From: Thalassolituus hydrocarboniclasticus
GTDB lineage: Bacteria; Pseudomonadota; Gammaproteobacteria; Pseudomonadales; Oceanobacteraceae
Direction: 5' to 3'
DNA: 64,000 nucleotides
Assembly: GCF_025345565.1 (NCBI RefSeq)
Contig: NZ_CP054475.1
Coordinates: forward strand, 369,501-433,500
Shown: in pieces, positions 1 through 8,874 of the stretch
Numbering within the stretch: position 1 is the stretch's first letter
Layout: the number at the start of each line of letters is the position of its first letter
The notes under the pieces: generated by a model
Told to the model about the DNA's origin: nothing
The model's database searches: none
Seen by the model: the letters and a program-made list of their open reading frames with translations, nothing else
Translations under genes and position numbers: made by a program

Positions 1-1
1 A

Positions 2-2380
2 TTTCCCACTATTCCCTACTGGTTGCAACATACCAGTTACGATAACTGTATTGGTTATGGCGCGTTTCCGCCGGGCATGGGTTTGGGCGCCATTTCTGCC
101 CAGCAACAGGTGCGGGCGATAGTCAGCGGTACGCCTGAAAATATCACCACCCTTAACTACGCGGTCGGCATTAATGTACTGAGCGGCAATACCCTGCTTG
201 TTGGTGCCGATATTGGTGATCAGACCACCTACAGCGCAGAAGTATCTCCTGAAACGCTGTATGCCGTAGCGGATGATTACGACGGTGACGGACAGCTGGA
301 TGCCACGGTACGTGGCGAACTGAATGCCGAAGGTTTATTCGAAGCCGCCCCTGAGGGTTCCGTTTATGGTGTTTATTTCAGCGGTAACCAACGGGCCGAT
401 GGTCAACCCAATATCACCCGCATCATGGACGTTGCCCCTCACCTGAGCCATGAGGGTTTACTTAAAACCCTGTCTGCTGACGATCTGGGGAAAACCGACA
501 TCCTCGTGTTCCGTGAATCCACCGGCGAACTCATCACCCAGCGTACCGGGCTGAACGAATTTGAAATCGGCAGCATCGCCAGCACAGGGCTGGATGCCGA
601 TAACAACTTTGCTTACAGAATTCCCATTCGCAGCACAGAAGATGCCCACAGCTTTAAGCGCTTAATGCATAAAGACTTTGTGGAGTGGCAGGCGAAAAAT
701 AAAGTAACGCCATCGCTGCAGGCCTTTCAGGCCGATTTTCTGCGTACCGGAGAAATGGTACGCATCGTTGTTATAAACCGCCCGACCGGTTATATCGGCA
801 GTGCCCGTGTCGCCCTGTCCGGCGCCAAAGACGGTGGTGACATTACCGTAAGGGTACCGCCCGTTGTACTTGCACCACCGAATCTCAAAGTCTGGGCGAC
901 CCGTCGCTATCAGGGCCAGGGACTGCTGCAAAATGCCGACGACGTTCGCCGCACCATCAGCAACGAAGGCGCCGCCACCACCGACGACCAGCTGATTGAA
1001 GTACATACCGAATGGCTTGACCAGGACGGCTACCCGCTGCCATCCGGATTAGCAGGCTACGGCTACACCGGCCGTTTAACCCGGCAGATCAGTGATGGTG
1101 ATGACCCCTATGACAGCACCGTTAAAGAGTTTGCGATTAACCCCGGCCGTCAGCTGCAGGTGCTCAACTTTGGCAGTGACAGCCAGTTCCACCACTATCT
1201 ACAGGTCAATGGTTCAGCCATCAGCGAACAGAACGACTTCTCCGCCGGCGACCATACCGGCGTATTGCGTCATCGTCCCAGCCGCTATGTTCCGGTAAAA
1301 GTCCCGCTGTACGACGAACAGGGCACCGTGAATGACCGCATCGCCGTTACACAGAGCGACGATCCCGACCTCAGCGCCCGCGATGTGACCTCGCGCTTTA
1401 ACTGGGTCTACCGCCCTGAATTCAGCTTCAGCGTGATTGACCTTGAACTCAGCGCTATTAACCTGCAGAGCACACAAGACGAAAACGGTGATTCTCAAAA
1501 AATCAACATCATCGACGACACCACCCCCGTGATCTCCAGTGCCGACGACCTGGTCGAAGTCATCTTTAACTTAATCGGCTCCGAATACGAACGCATCACC
1601 CCGTTTGAAGGTGAACGCCAATACATCTTTGCACTGGGCGAACAGGAAATCGAAGTGCGGATCGACAAAGGGGCAGGGCAGGAACAACAAATCACTTTTA
1701 AAAACCTCGAACACCTGGCCCAGCTGAATGCCGAAGACTATTTAACCCTCAGCCTGTACCTGAACCAGGATGCGCAGAACGTGCTGTGGGAGTGGGCATT
1801 TACCACGCTGGATATCGACATGGATGAAGACAACAACAACGGCACCGACTTGCCTGACCGCTCAGCGCTGGAAGAAGCCATTGAATCGATTCCCAAGCAT
1901 CCGGGAAAACGCATCCGCGTCAATAATATGGACATCAATCAAAACAAGGTACCCGACTTTGCCGAGTTCGATTATCTCGATAAAACCGGCCAGCGCGTTA
2001 TAACCCACTTTGTTCCCATGGTGGTGGAGATCCCATCCCATGTACCGATGGCAGGCTCAACCCTGACCTTCAGTTATCAGGGATCCGAACCCTTAGCAAT
2101 TGAAGTCAGCGATGATCCTGATTATCCAGGTGACAGCCGCCGCAAACTCTATGAAGCCGCGCCCGGCGTGCAACGTATGTGGCGCACCGATGCCGATAAA
2201 AAGCGGGACCCAAAAGGCATCCACTCCGGGGGGGATTATGTAACCCCTGATCATCAATACAGCCTGTTGCAATTAGGCTTTAGTGAACAGAAACGTACAC
2301 AAGTGTTTTACCTGGAAGGCATCCGGCGAACGGAAAACAGACAGGCCCGCATTGTGACTAATCTGGAGTACGACGACTGA
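2..2380 (+). CDS. Large exported/surface-type protein of unknown function, C-terminal part (5' truncated by window edge)
   Basis: The frame is open to the first bases of the window, so the true start lies upstream; the TTG at 23 is not a convincing start. The visible ~790 residues are rich in Asp, Thr and Gly and look like a chain of beta-sandwich modules. Two Asp-rich loops resemble calcium-binding (EF-hand/dockerin-like or thrombospondin type 3) loops: DYDGDGQLD near residue 92 and DIDMDEDNNNGTDLPD near residue 600. A third, DMDINQNKVPDFAEFD, follows near residue 640. No catalytic motif was recognised. The stop overlaps the next start (TGATG), so the two genes are probably translationally coupled. 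Extracellular or surface location is inferred from composition and from the secreted neighbour. Function is unknown. Confidence 0.75.
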   Translation, partial: FPTIPYWLQHTSYDNCIGYGAFPPGMGLGAISAQQQVRAIVSGTPENITTLNYAVGINVLSGNTLLVGADIGDQTTYSAEVSPETLYAVADDYDGDGQLDATVRGELNAEGLFEAAPEGSVYGVYFSGNQRADGQPNITRIMDVAPHLSHEGLLKTLSADDLGKTDILVFRESTGELITQRTGLNEFEIGSIASTGLDADNNFAYRIPIRSTEDAHSFKRLMHKDFVEWQAKNKVTPSLQAFQADFLRTGEMVRIVVINRPTGYIGSARVALSGAKDGGDITVRVPPVVLAPPNLKVWATRRYQGQGLLQNADDVRRTISNEGAATTDDQLIEVHTEWLDQDGYPLPSGLAGYGYTGRLTRQISDGDDPYDSTVKEFAINPGRQLQVLNFGSDSQFHHYLQVNGSAISEQNDFSAGDHTGVLRHRPSRYVPVKVPLYDEQGTVNDRIAVTQSDDPDLSARDVTSRFNWVYRPEFSFSVIDLELSAINLQSTQDENGDSQKINIIDDTTPVISSADDLVEVIFNLIGSEYERITPFEGERQYIFALGEQEIEVRIDKGAGQEQQITFKNLEHLAQLNAEDYLTLSLYLNQDAQNVLWEWAFTTLDIDMDEDNNNGTDLPDRSALEEAIESIPKHPGKRIRVNNMDINQNKVPDFAEFDYLDKTGQRVITHFVPMVVEIPSHVPMAGSTLTFSYQGSEPLAIEVSDDPDYPGDSRRKLYEAAPGVQRMWRTDADKKRDPKGIHSGGDYVTPDHQYSLLQLGFSEQKRTQVFYLEGIRRTENRQARIVTNLEYDD

Positions 2381-4542
2381 TGAACGGATGCATCAAGAAC
2401 AGCCACCGGACCTATAACCACAGAACCTATACCTCAGTATGTCTGAGCGCTCTGATCTGCCTGCTGCTTCCGGGTACGGCATCAGGGCGTAACGATATTG
2501 GTGTTACAGAGCCTACCGTTGCCGAACCGGCTTTCTCAGCTAAAGCCGCCCTGCCAGCCGAAATGGACTTGAGCGTTACCACCATTCCATTCAATACCCA
2601 ATCGTATGATGGCATCTACACCCTGGGTGGAGTCCGGCTGAAACTTACCTTAAACCAAAGCAGCCTGAGTACCGAAGACCAGACAGAGATTCCCAATATT
2701 ATCTGGACGTTTGGTCAGGCAGGTCGCGTCTGCACCGATATGAACATGTTGGCTGATAACAGTAATTGTCAGGTACTGCCACTGGGGTTTGAATACCAGA
2801 GGGCAGACAACACCGCAACGACAGAAAATGAACAGTTTACAGTATTCTGGGAACCGCTCGACTGGACGCTGGGCATGAACGTAATCGCCACCGCCAGAAC
2901 CGATAATGGCGACCGAGTGGTCACGGCCGAAAGCCATGGCACCACCCTGACCGTGCCCTATCCGGAAAGTCGGTTTGAACTGCTGCTCAGTACCCGCATA
3001 TTAGGGCCGGCAGCAGATGGAGAAGAGCTAACGGAAGGCAGTGATGTAAAAATGCTGGAGCAGATGCTGTGGCAGCTGGGGGTGAGTCCGCAATATGGAT
3101 ATCCTGGCAAGGATGGTGCAAGGATCGCATCACGTCGGAGCTCCTCGGGAGAGGGGACAATTAACACAACAGATTGCGGTGGTCATGCTGCTAATGATCG
3201 ATCTGTATTTTATTCTGACTGGAATGGTTGTAACGATAATGGCAGTGTATCGACAGAAGGAATGTTACGTCGTTTTCAGGGACGTAGTTTTGATGCTCCT
3301 GTTGAAATCGAACCAGGGCGAAGTGCTTATACAAACCTGAAAGGATTAACAACAGTTGGCAATATCAATGGCTCTCTGAATCAGGAAACTTTGAATCAAT
3401 TGCAAAAAGTCTGGACTCATTTCTACACGGCTGTCAGTGCTCACGCGAATACGGGGCAATATACAACTACAAACTTACCAGATAATGCCTGGGCCGCAGT
3501 CCGAACGATGCTGAGCACGGGAGGAGTTATTCCCTATAACGGCAATGCTGGATACAACATTACTGCCAGTTACGATAATGATGACCATATGGCTGTAATC
3601 ACTAATTTTCCTGCTGCAGCACGCGATATTACGACAGATGGTGTGATTCGGGCCTGGGTGAAACAGGAAAGTGAAAATATTCATTGGGGAGGAGGCAGCT
3701 ATCAGAGAACGGATTATCGTATGTATGAAGGTTCTGGTGATGACGAAGGGAGTATGGGCTTTAATCATATTGTCTGGAAGCGCTTATATGGAACGGAAAC
3801 CGACTGTAATGAAGTACGGGGATTTATAGGCGATACGACCAATGTCAATATGTACAATCCAGTGAACAGCCTATATGGCCTGGTTGTTGCGGGTGCACAT
3901 GCTTCATGTCGTTCATCTAATGGTCTGTTCCGATCATTCAATGATGCCAGTTATGTGCAGAACATCGCAGAAGCAGATCGTCCGGTGGCATACTGTTATG
4001 AAGCGATAGCTACTGCATCAACAGCAGCTAACCGGTGTAGCTCAATTACCGGTGATAACCGCTCAGTTCACATCTTTAATGCGACACAAGATACTGGCAT
4101 GCACTTGCTGGGTAAGGCAATGGTTGGCTATAACGCAGGTACCGGACGCCCATCGACCAACTATTTTGGCGATAGAATGCTGGGAAGTACGCGAGCTGTG
4201 ACCAGTTCTGGAGATTATGTTAAAACCCGTTTTGGTTATTGGATGGCGATTAAACATCATACTCAAGCGGACACAGATCCTGGTTACTTGCCTTACACAA
4301 CTTACATATGGCCTAGTTATCAGAATGGTTTGGATTTAAATGGTAATGGTGTGATTGAAAATACGCCTGATGCTGATGGTGTTATTGAAGCCAATACACC
4401 GTGGTGCTATGCCTATGGTGAGTTGGATTGGATGAATCCTAAAACGATGCGTGAGCCTGGTCGTCCAGATCGTGATTATAGGAAACAAGATTATTTTGAT
4501 GATGCCGTTGATGATATTAGTATTAGGGTGGGTTGCTCATGA
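2380..4542 (+). CDS. Secreted lytic-transglycosylase (SLT/lysozyme-like) protein with peptidoglycan-binding-like segment
   Basis: The protein has 720 residues with a Sec signal peptide: a hydrophobic stretch at about residues 18-34 ends in an Ala-Ser-Gly type cleavage site. Around residues 218-300, a DVKMLEQMLWQLG helix and a later MLRRFQG resemble the helices of a PG_binding_1 domain. The C-terminal part carries the ordered motifs of the SLT family. VKQESENIHWG has Glu430 as candidate catalytic acid; GSMGFNHIVW matches the usual GAMGLMQ block; AMVGYNAGTGRP near residue 581 matches the AYNAGPGR block; YVKTRFGYW follows it. This suggests cleavage of peptidoglycan glycan strands in the periplasm or in a target cell. 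DNA from about 3140 onward is clearly more AT-rich than the 5' third. The gene overlaps both neighbours. The domain call is mine by motif; a catalytically dead homologue is possible. Confidence 0.7.
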   Translation: MNGCIKNSHRTYNHRTYTSVCLSALICLLLPGTASGRNDIGVTEPTVAEPAFSAKAALPAEMDLSVTTIPFNTQSYDGIYTLGGVRLKLTLNQSSLSTEDQTEIPNIIWTFGQAGRVCTDMNMLADNSNCQVLPLGFEYQRADNTATTENEQFTVFWEPLDWTLGMNVIATARTDNGDRVVTAESHGTTLTVPYPESRFELLLSTRILGPAADGEELTEGSDVKMLEQMLWQLGVSPQYGYPGKDGARIASRRSSSGEGTINTTDCGGHAANDRSVFYSDWNGCNDNGSVSTEGMLRRFQGRSFDAPVEIEPGRSAYTNLKGLTTVGNINGSLNQETLNQLQKVWTHFYTAVSAHANTGQYTTTNLPDNAWAAVRTMLSTGGVIPYNGNAGYNITASYDNDDHMAVITNFPAAARDITTDGVIRAWVKQESENIHWGGGSYQRTDYRMYEGSGDDEGSMGFNHIVWKRLYGTETDCNEVRGFIGDTTNVNMYNPVNSLYGLVVAGAHASCRSSNGLFRSFNDASYVQNIAEADRPVAYCYEAIATASTAANRCSSITGDNRSVHIFNATQDTGMHLLGKAMVGYNAGTGRPSTNYFGDRMLGSTRAVTSSGDYVKTRFGYWMAIKHHTQADTDPGYLPYTTYIWPSYQNGLDLNGNGVIENTPDADGVIEANTPWCYAYGELDWMNPKTMREPGRPDRDYRKQDYFDDAVDDISIRVGCS

Positions 4543-5519
4543 AATATTATTTTATTAATAGATACTTTGTTTTTATTATGTTCACAGTTTTTTGGGGTGA
4601 AGCGTATGCGTCTGACTTGGTGCTTGGATTCAACCGAAGTGAGAGGCTAAGTGAATTTCAAATAATAAAAAAGAGCTTGGGATATAGGCCATACAGCCTT
4701 GTTGAAGGAGAGCATGATAATATTTTTTGGGGAATGTCTGGTGATGGGAAGGGAGTTGCAAAGTATCATTTAAATGATTCAATGAGTGTAGAAGGCTGGG
4801 CATTAAGTCGTTGGCCTCAAGAATTAAAAAGTAAAAATGTAGCATCTATGTACAGATTGGCTAGTGAGCCTGAATTTGCACGAGATTATGCCTACAAACC
4901 GGCTAATTCTAATCCGCTGTCAGTAGGCTATTCAGTTTTAGGTTGCTTGGCGCATCATCCGCTGCGTTATGGTGATTTTGATGATAATGGTACCAGCGAG
5001 CTTGTACTCTTTCTTGGCTATGAGTCTGAAGTATTGGATATCGTTATGTTTTCTCCGGAGTATGAGAAGATACAATTCTCTGTCAGGTCTATTTTTACAG
5101 ACGCTACAGATTTTGATTATGGCGACAGCTTTAAGTATCAGTTTGCATCAAACTTTAATATGAATAAGGGTTGGTATGTTGGAACAAAAACCTACGCCAA
5201 AATTTTTGTAGGTGAGTTTGATGGCAATAAAGATAGCCCAGATATTATTGTGTGGCGTAAACGCTATCAGTCTCTGCCTAAGGGAAGTGTTGAAAAAGGC
5301 TTTCAACTGGTTTATCAAAACTATCAGTTATATACCTTGGCTGGTGATGAGTACCAACTTCAAGTTTCTCTGGAAGCACAGATTGAACGCTTGATGAAAG
5401 ATAATAATCTGACCTGGAGTAAAGGCTTTCCATCCATATCCGAATGCCCTGGCGAAGAGGGAAAGCTTATTCCGGAAATGCATGACCCGCTGCTCAATGA
5501 TCCTGATGTACTTAAATAA
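4539..5519 (+). CDS. AT-rich exported protein of unknown function (possible partner of the transglycosylase-like gene)
   Basis: I chose ATG 4539 because it overlaps the preceding stop (ATGA), typical of coupled genes; an upstream TTG at 4533 would add only two residues. The product has 326 residues. Its N-terminus is a signal peptide: basic, then a Phe/Val/Ile-rich core, cleaved near GEAYA-SD. A DFDDNGTSELVLFLG segment near residue 147 resembles one FG-GAP/VCBS-type repeat. A second Asp-rich segment, GEFDGNKDSPDIIVW, lies near residue 226. No enzyme motif is visible. Base composition is far lower in GC than anywhere else in the window (one line I counted is 37%), which suggests recent acquisition. 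Position directly behind a peptidoglycan-cleaving protein makes a periplasmic immunity role conceivable, but this is inference. Confidence 0.7.
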   Translation: MKYYFINRYFVFIMFTVFWGEAYASDLVLGFNRSERLSEFQIIKKSLGYRPYSLVEGEHDNIFWGMSGDGKGVAKYHLNDSMSVEGWALSRWPQELKSKNVASMYRLASEPEFARDYAYKPANSNPLSVGYSVLGCLAHHPLRYGDFDDNGTSELVLFLGYESEVLDIVMFSPEYEKIQFSVRSIFTDATDFDYGDSFKYQFASNFNMNKGWYVGTKTYAKIFVGEFDGNKDSPDIIVWRKRYQSLPKGSVEKGFQLVYQNYQLYTLAGDEYQLQVSLEAQIERLMKDNNLTWSKGFPSISECPGEEGKLIPEMHDPLLNDPDVLK

Positions 5520-5551
5520 AGAAGATACATTCTCACTAAATGCTATAAATA

Positions 5552-5573
5552 AGCTTTTCTTCGGTAAAAAGCT
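5552..5573 (+). terminator. Weak hairpin after the AT-rich exported gene
   Basis: A 7-bp stem (AGCTTTT / AAAAGCT) closes an 8-nt loop 32 bases after the stop codon. There is no clean T-tract, so it is only a possible terminator. Confidence 0.3.
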
Positions 5574-5668
5574 ATTAAAAGTCCGAGGAGGTGAAAGGCC
5601 AGGAATTACCCTCACTTAATAAACCATGCTAGGGTGAGCATCCTGCTTAACCTCTTAAGGGCCGGAAT

Positions 5669-6763
5669 ATGGATGTTCGTTCTTTGATCTCTCGCTTTGT
5701 CACTCGCTTTATTACCAACAGCGGGCTGGCGTTCTGTCTTGGTGCTGCTGTTTTAAGCCCTGCCAGTCTGGCGGATATTAATGCCGGTACGAACAGTGAA
5801 GATCGTTTCTGGATCAACCGCACCCACGATAATCTGGCCAAGTTTGATAACTATCAGGCGCAAACAGAGCAGACGCAAACAGAGCAGGCGCAGTCGGGCG
5901 CTGGTGCTGCGGTTATCAGTGATGTGTTGTTCAAAAAACCGGATGGCTTTTATCAGGTGGTGCTGCAGCCGGATTCTCTTAGCGGTATTGAAGTCAGTCA
6001 GCGTGCCGGGGTAATCACCCTGCATGATAAGCCGAATCAGCGGGCATTTATCGTCAGAGGGCTTGAGGCTTATCAGGCGGGCGGTTCTCTGGAGACAATC
6101 AAAGACATCTATCTGTTCAACAAAGAACATTACGAGCAGACCTTTACGCCCTCCATTCACGTTGCTGACCGTCTGGCGGTTGGTATCGATTTTGTCGCCA
6201 GAGATGAAAGTGATGAAATCAGAAAGATAGAAGCCTTTGTCGATTATCATCACTCCCTGTTTATGCAGGCCCGGTTTGTATTTAATAATGGTGTTGAGTC
6301 GACCATCAGAAACAACAGCATCGAATTCAATAAGGAAGGTCTGACGCTGCCGGAGATTAACTTACCGCAGAATACTCAGGTAAGGGTTTTGGATTTAAGT
6401 AAGAAAGCCCTGTCGCAGAAAGAGCTGAGTAAAAAGGCCGCTAACAACATTGTCTGGCCGGAGGATAAAAATAATACCTGGGGTTTCTCTCAGCGTAAGT
6501 TTTATCAGCAAAGCAACAGCAGTGCGGCTTATTACTATGGCGATAAATTCTTCCTGCTTACGATTGCCACGCCAGAGGGAAGCCAGCCGGTAACCGTACC
6601 CGCCGTGCCGCTGACGATTGGCAATACTCCGGTGTTACTCAGCCAGTTTCCGCTCTTTGCGCATTTAGCCTTTAACCATAAGGGCATCAGTTACACATTA
6701 GTATCCAACGCTCATCCTGAAAGCCTGTTGTCTATGGTGAAAGGGATGACTTCGGCGCAATAG
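5669..6763 (+). CDS. Exported protein of unknown function
   Basis: The protein has 364 residues. An N-terminal Arg/Ser-rich start is followed by a hydrophobic segment (residues ~18-32) with Ala-x-Ala-like cleavage after SPASLA, so it is probably exported to the periplasm. A short Gln/Thr/Glu repeat (QTEQTQTEQAQ) at about residues 64-76 looks like a linker. The remainder is predicted mixed alpha/beta with no recognised motif. The start ATG at 5669 is preceded by AAGG about ten bases upstream. GC content is back near the chromosomal level, unlike the gene before it. It lies 149 bp after that gene and may be transcribed separately. I do not recognise the family. Confidence 0.7.
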   Translation: MDVRSLISRFVTRFITNSGLAFCLGAAVLSPASLADINAGTNSEDRFWINRTHDNLAKFDNYQAQTEQTQTEQAQSGAGAAVISDVLFKKPDGFYQVVLQPDSLSGIEVSQRAGVITLHDKPNQRAFIVRGLEAYQAGGSLETIKDIYLFNKEHYEQTFTPSIHVADRLAVGIDFVARDESDEIRKIEAFVDYHHSLFMQARFVFNNGVESTIRNNSIEFNKEGLTLPEINLPQNTQVRVLDLSKKALSQKELSKKAANNIVWPEDKNNTWGFSQRKFYQQSNSSAAYYYGDKFFLLTIATPEGSQPVTVPAVPLTIGNTPVLLSQFPLFAHLAFNHKGISYTLVSNAHPESLLSMVKGMTSAQ

Positions 6764-6785
6764 CCTGCGGAGTTATTCCGGCGTT

Positions 6786-6816
6786 GTTCAATACGCTGTA
6801 AGCCAGCGTATTGAAC
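6786..6816. terminator. Perfect 13-bp hairpin between convergent genes
   Basis: GTTCAATACGCTG and its exact complement flank a 5-nt loop, between the stop of the exported protein (6763) and the stop of the minus-strand hydroxylase (6875). Neither side has a long T-run, so it may be a non-canonical bidirectional terminator or an mRNA 3'-end stabiliser. Confidence 0.45.
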
Positions 6817-6874
6817 CCGGAGTCTTGAATCCTTTTCTTTAAGTTCTTCTCTTCAAGTCCTTCTCTTAAATGCC

Positions 6875-7735
6875 TTATTTTCGGCCGTAATGCTCTTCTA
6901 CCCAGGATGGGTGCTTCCACAGAATGCGTATATCGCGGTAGTGCAGAATATCGCGCCACATACTGACAAACTCGGCGATCACTAACCGAAACGGATTCAG
7001 ACTGTTAGCCGGGCGAAAATCGACGCCATAACGGATTTCGCCTGCGTCTTTTTCATCGACAAAGGTGCCGAATAAACGATCCCAGATAATCAGCACACCG
7101 GCGAAATTAGTATCGATCTGCTTTGGGTTGCTGCCATGATGCACGCGGTGGTGCGACGGTGTGTTAAATACAAATTCAAACCAGCGTGGCAGTTTGCGCA
7201 CGACTTCGGTATGGACAAAAAACTGGAAGAACAGGTTAAGTTCGAGGGCAATTACCGCCTGTTCAAGACTGAAACCAATCACCGCCGCAGGCAGCATGGC
7301 AACCAGCATAATGCCGTTAAAAGACACAACCGGCGTCTGTCGCAGCGCGGTGGAAAAATTAAAACGCTCAGAACTGTGGTGTACCCAGTGCCCGGCCCAG
7401 CCGTAGCGCACTTTGTGCATAAAGCGGTGCACCCAGTAGAAATTAAAATCGACCAGCACCATCAGCAGAATAAAATTCAGCAGCGGTGATGATGACTGCC
7501 ACTGAAAGCCATAGCTCTGTACGGCCAGATAAATCACGGAACCAATAAAAATAATCGACAGCGCATCAAGCACTTTATAAATCAGACCGGTGCCGATATT
7601 GGCCGCCGATTCTTTCAGGTCGTAGGCATCGGTTTTGCCCTGGCGTATCAGCCAGGCGCGTTCGGCAAACATCACGGCAAAAAATACCGGGCCGGCCAGA
7701 ACGATAAACACAAGGGCGTGTAAGAAGTCTTCCAT
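6875..7735 (-). CDS. Membrane fatty acid hydroxylase / sterol desaturase family protein
   Basis: The protein has 286 residues and several membrane segments. It carries the three histidine clusters of the di-iron membrane hydroxylase superfamily: HRFMH, HWVHH and, after further membrane helices, HHRVHHG. These ligate two iron atoms for O2-dependent hydroxylation or desaturation of a lipid substrate. I placed the start at ATG 7735 (MEDFLHAL) because GGAG sits about nine bases upstream. Longer starts at ATG 7759 or TTG 7768 lack such a site and would put polar residues before the first membrane helix. It is divergent from an AraC-type regulator 89 bp away, which may control it. The substrate cannot be told from sequence; several bacterial members act on ornithine lipids, carotenoids or sterol-like lipids. 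Confidence 0.9.
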   Translation of the reverse strand: MEDFLHALVFIVLAGPVFFAVMFAERAWLIRQGKTDAYDLKESAANIGTGLIYKVLDALSIIFIGSVIYLAVQSYGFQWQSSSPLLNFILLMVLVDFNFYWVHRFMHKVRYGWAGHWVHHSSERFNFSTALRQTPVVSFNGIMLVAMLPAAVIGFSLEQAVIALELNLFFQFFVHTEVVRKLPRWFEFVFNTPSHHRVHHGSNPKQIDTNFAGVLIIWDRLFGTFVDEKDAGEIRYGVDFRPANSLNPFRLVIAEFVSMWRDILHYRDIRILWKHPSWVEEHYGRK

Positions 7736-7824
7736 CTTTTTCTCCGCTGGGTTTGACATGCTGGCCAATCTACCGGGAAACTGAAAAGCAAGATGACTTT
7801 CTCGTGCCAGGTTTTTAGCATTTC

Positions 7825-8868
7825 ATGCCAACTCCACAGAATGCAGGTATTGTCCGTGTCACCGGCAGCTGGATACGGCTGCTCACCGACTGGCTTGATC
7901 AGAACGGGCTGGATGCCCCGGCATTGCGCGCAGCGGTTGCAGCCTACGGGTCGACCGATAATGTGCCGATTAACGACTGGGCGCAGATGCTGGCAGCGGC
8001 TTTTGCCCTGCGTCCGCAGGATCAGGCGGCCTCGCTGGCGTTAGCACGCCTGGTGACGCTTCAGCATACCGGCGTATTGGGTTATCTCGCGGCGGCCTGC
8101 GACAATCTCGGTCAGGCATTGCTGAGTTATCAGCGCTTTGAGTGCTTATTCTATGGTGCTTCGGTGGCGCAGATTCACAGCCGCTGTGTGGATAGCACTC
8201 CGTGTGTGGAAATCGCCTGGCAGCCGTTACCGGGTATGGCGCTGGTGGACGAAACAGCCATTGCCGCGCTGGTGCATATTACCCGGCAGAATCTGGTGCG
8301 TGATGTTGCCCTGCAGCAGGTGCACTTCAGTCATCGCTGTAACCCGCAGCAGCTGCAGGCGCTGGAAGATTTTTTTGCCTGTCCGGTGCTGATGGAAAGC
8401 GACCGCATCCGTCTGGTATTCAGTGTTGATGTTCTGAGCCTGCCATTAATGCGCGGTGAGCCGGGGTTACGCCATCTGCTGGAAGAGCAGGCGCTGTCGA
8501 TGTTGCGTGCGGTGCCGGAGCCGGATGAATTTCTGCGTCAGCTGCAGGCGGAAGTGGTGCGTCTGCTGCCGGAAGGAGAAGCGACCATCGAATCGCTGGC
8601 GCCACGCCTGTACTGTTCAGTAAGAACCTTACAGCGGCGGCTGGATGAAAAAAATCTGAGCTGGAAAGCCTTGCTGGATCGTACCCGTGAACAATTAGCC
8701 TGCCAGTATCTGGCCGATAACAGCCTCAGTCTGCTGGAAGTGTCCATGCTGCTGGGTTACCGCAATCAGGGCACTTTTTCACGGGCTTTTAAACGCTGGA
8801 AAAACTGCAGCCCGCTGGCGTACCGCAAACATCAAATGCACAAAAATGCGTCTGATCATAAGGATTAA
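7825..8868 (+). CDS. AraC/XylS-family transcriptional regulator (arabinose-binding-like N-domain type)
   Basis: The protein has 347 residues. Residues ~20-200 match the PF12625-type ligand-sensing domain of OruR/ArgR-like AraC regulators (for example LQHTGVLGYLAAACDNLGQAL). Residues ~240-335 form the double helix-turn-helix DNA-binding domain: IESLAPRLYCSVRTLQRRL for the first HTH, then VSMLLGYRNQGTFSRAFKRW. The gene is divergent from the membrane hydroxylase and only six bases ahead of the RecQ-family gene. It may therefore control the hydroxylase and be cotranscribed with the helicase. Known relatives activate lipid or amino-acid catabolic genes; the ligand here is unknown. Confidence 0.9.
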   Translation: MPTPQNAGIVRVTGSWIRLLTDWLDQNGLDAPALRAAVAAYGSTDNVPINDWAQMLAAAFALRPQDQAASLALARLVTLQHTGVLGYLAAACDNLGQALLSYQRFECLFYGASVAQIHSRCVDSTPCVEIAWQPLPGMALVDETAIAALVHITRQNLVRDVALQQVHFSHRCNPQQLQALEDFFACPVLMESDRIRLVFSVDVLSLPLMRGEPGLRHLLEEQALSMLRAVPEPDEFLRQLQAEVVRLLPEGEATIESLAPRLYCSVRTLQRRLDEKNLSWKALLDRTREQLACQYLADNSLSLLEVSMLLGYRNQGTFSRAFKRWKNCSPLAYRKHQMHKNASDHKD

Positions 8869-8874
8869 TTAACG

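Noticed and set aside
5753..6253. 166-residue minus-strand open frame
   Set aside because: Antisense to the exported protein with signal peptide at 5669-6763; no start signal.
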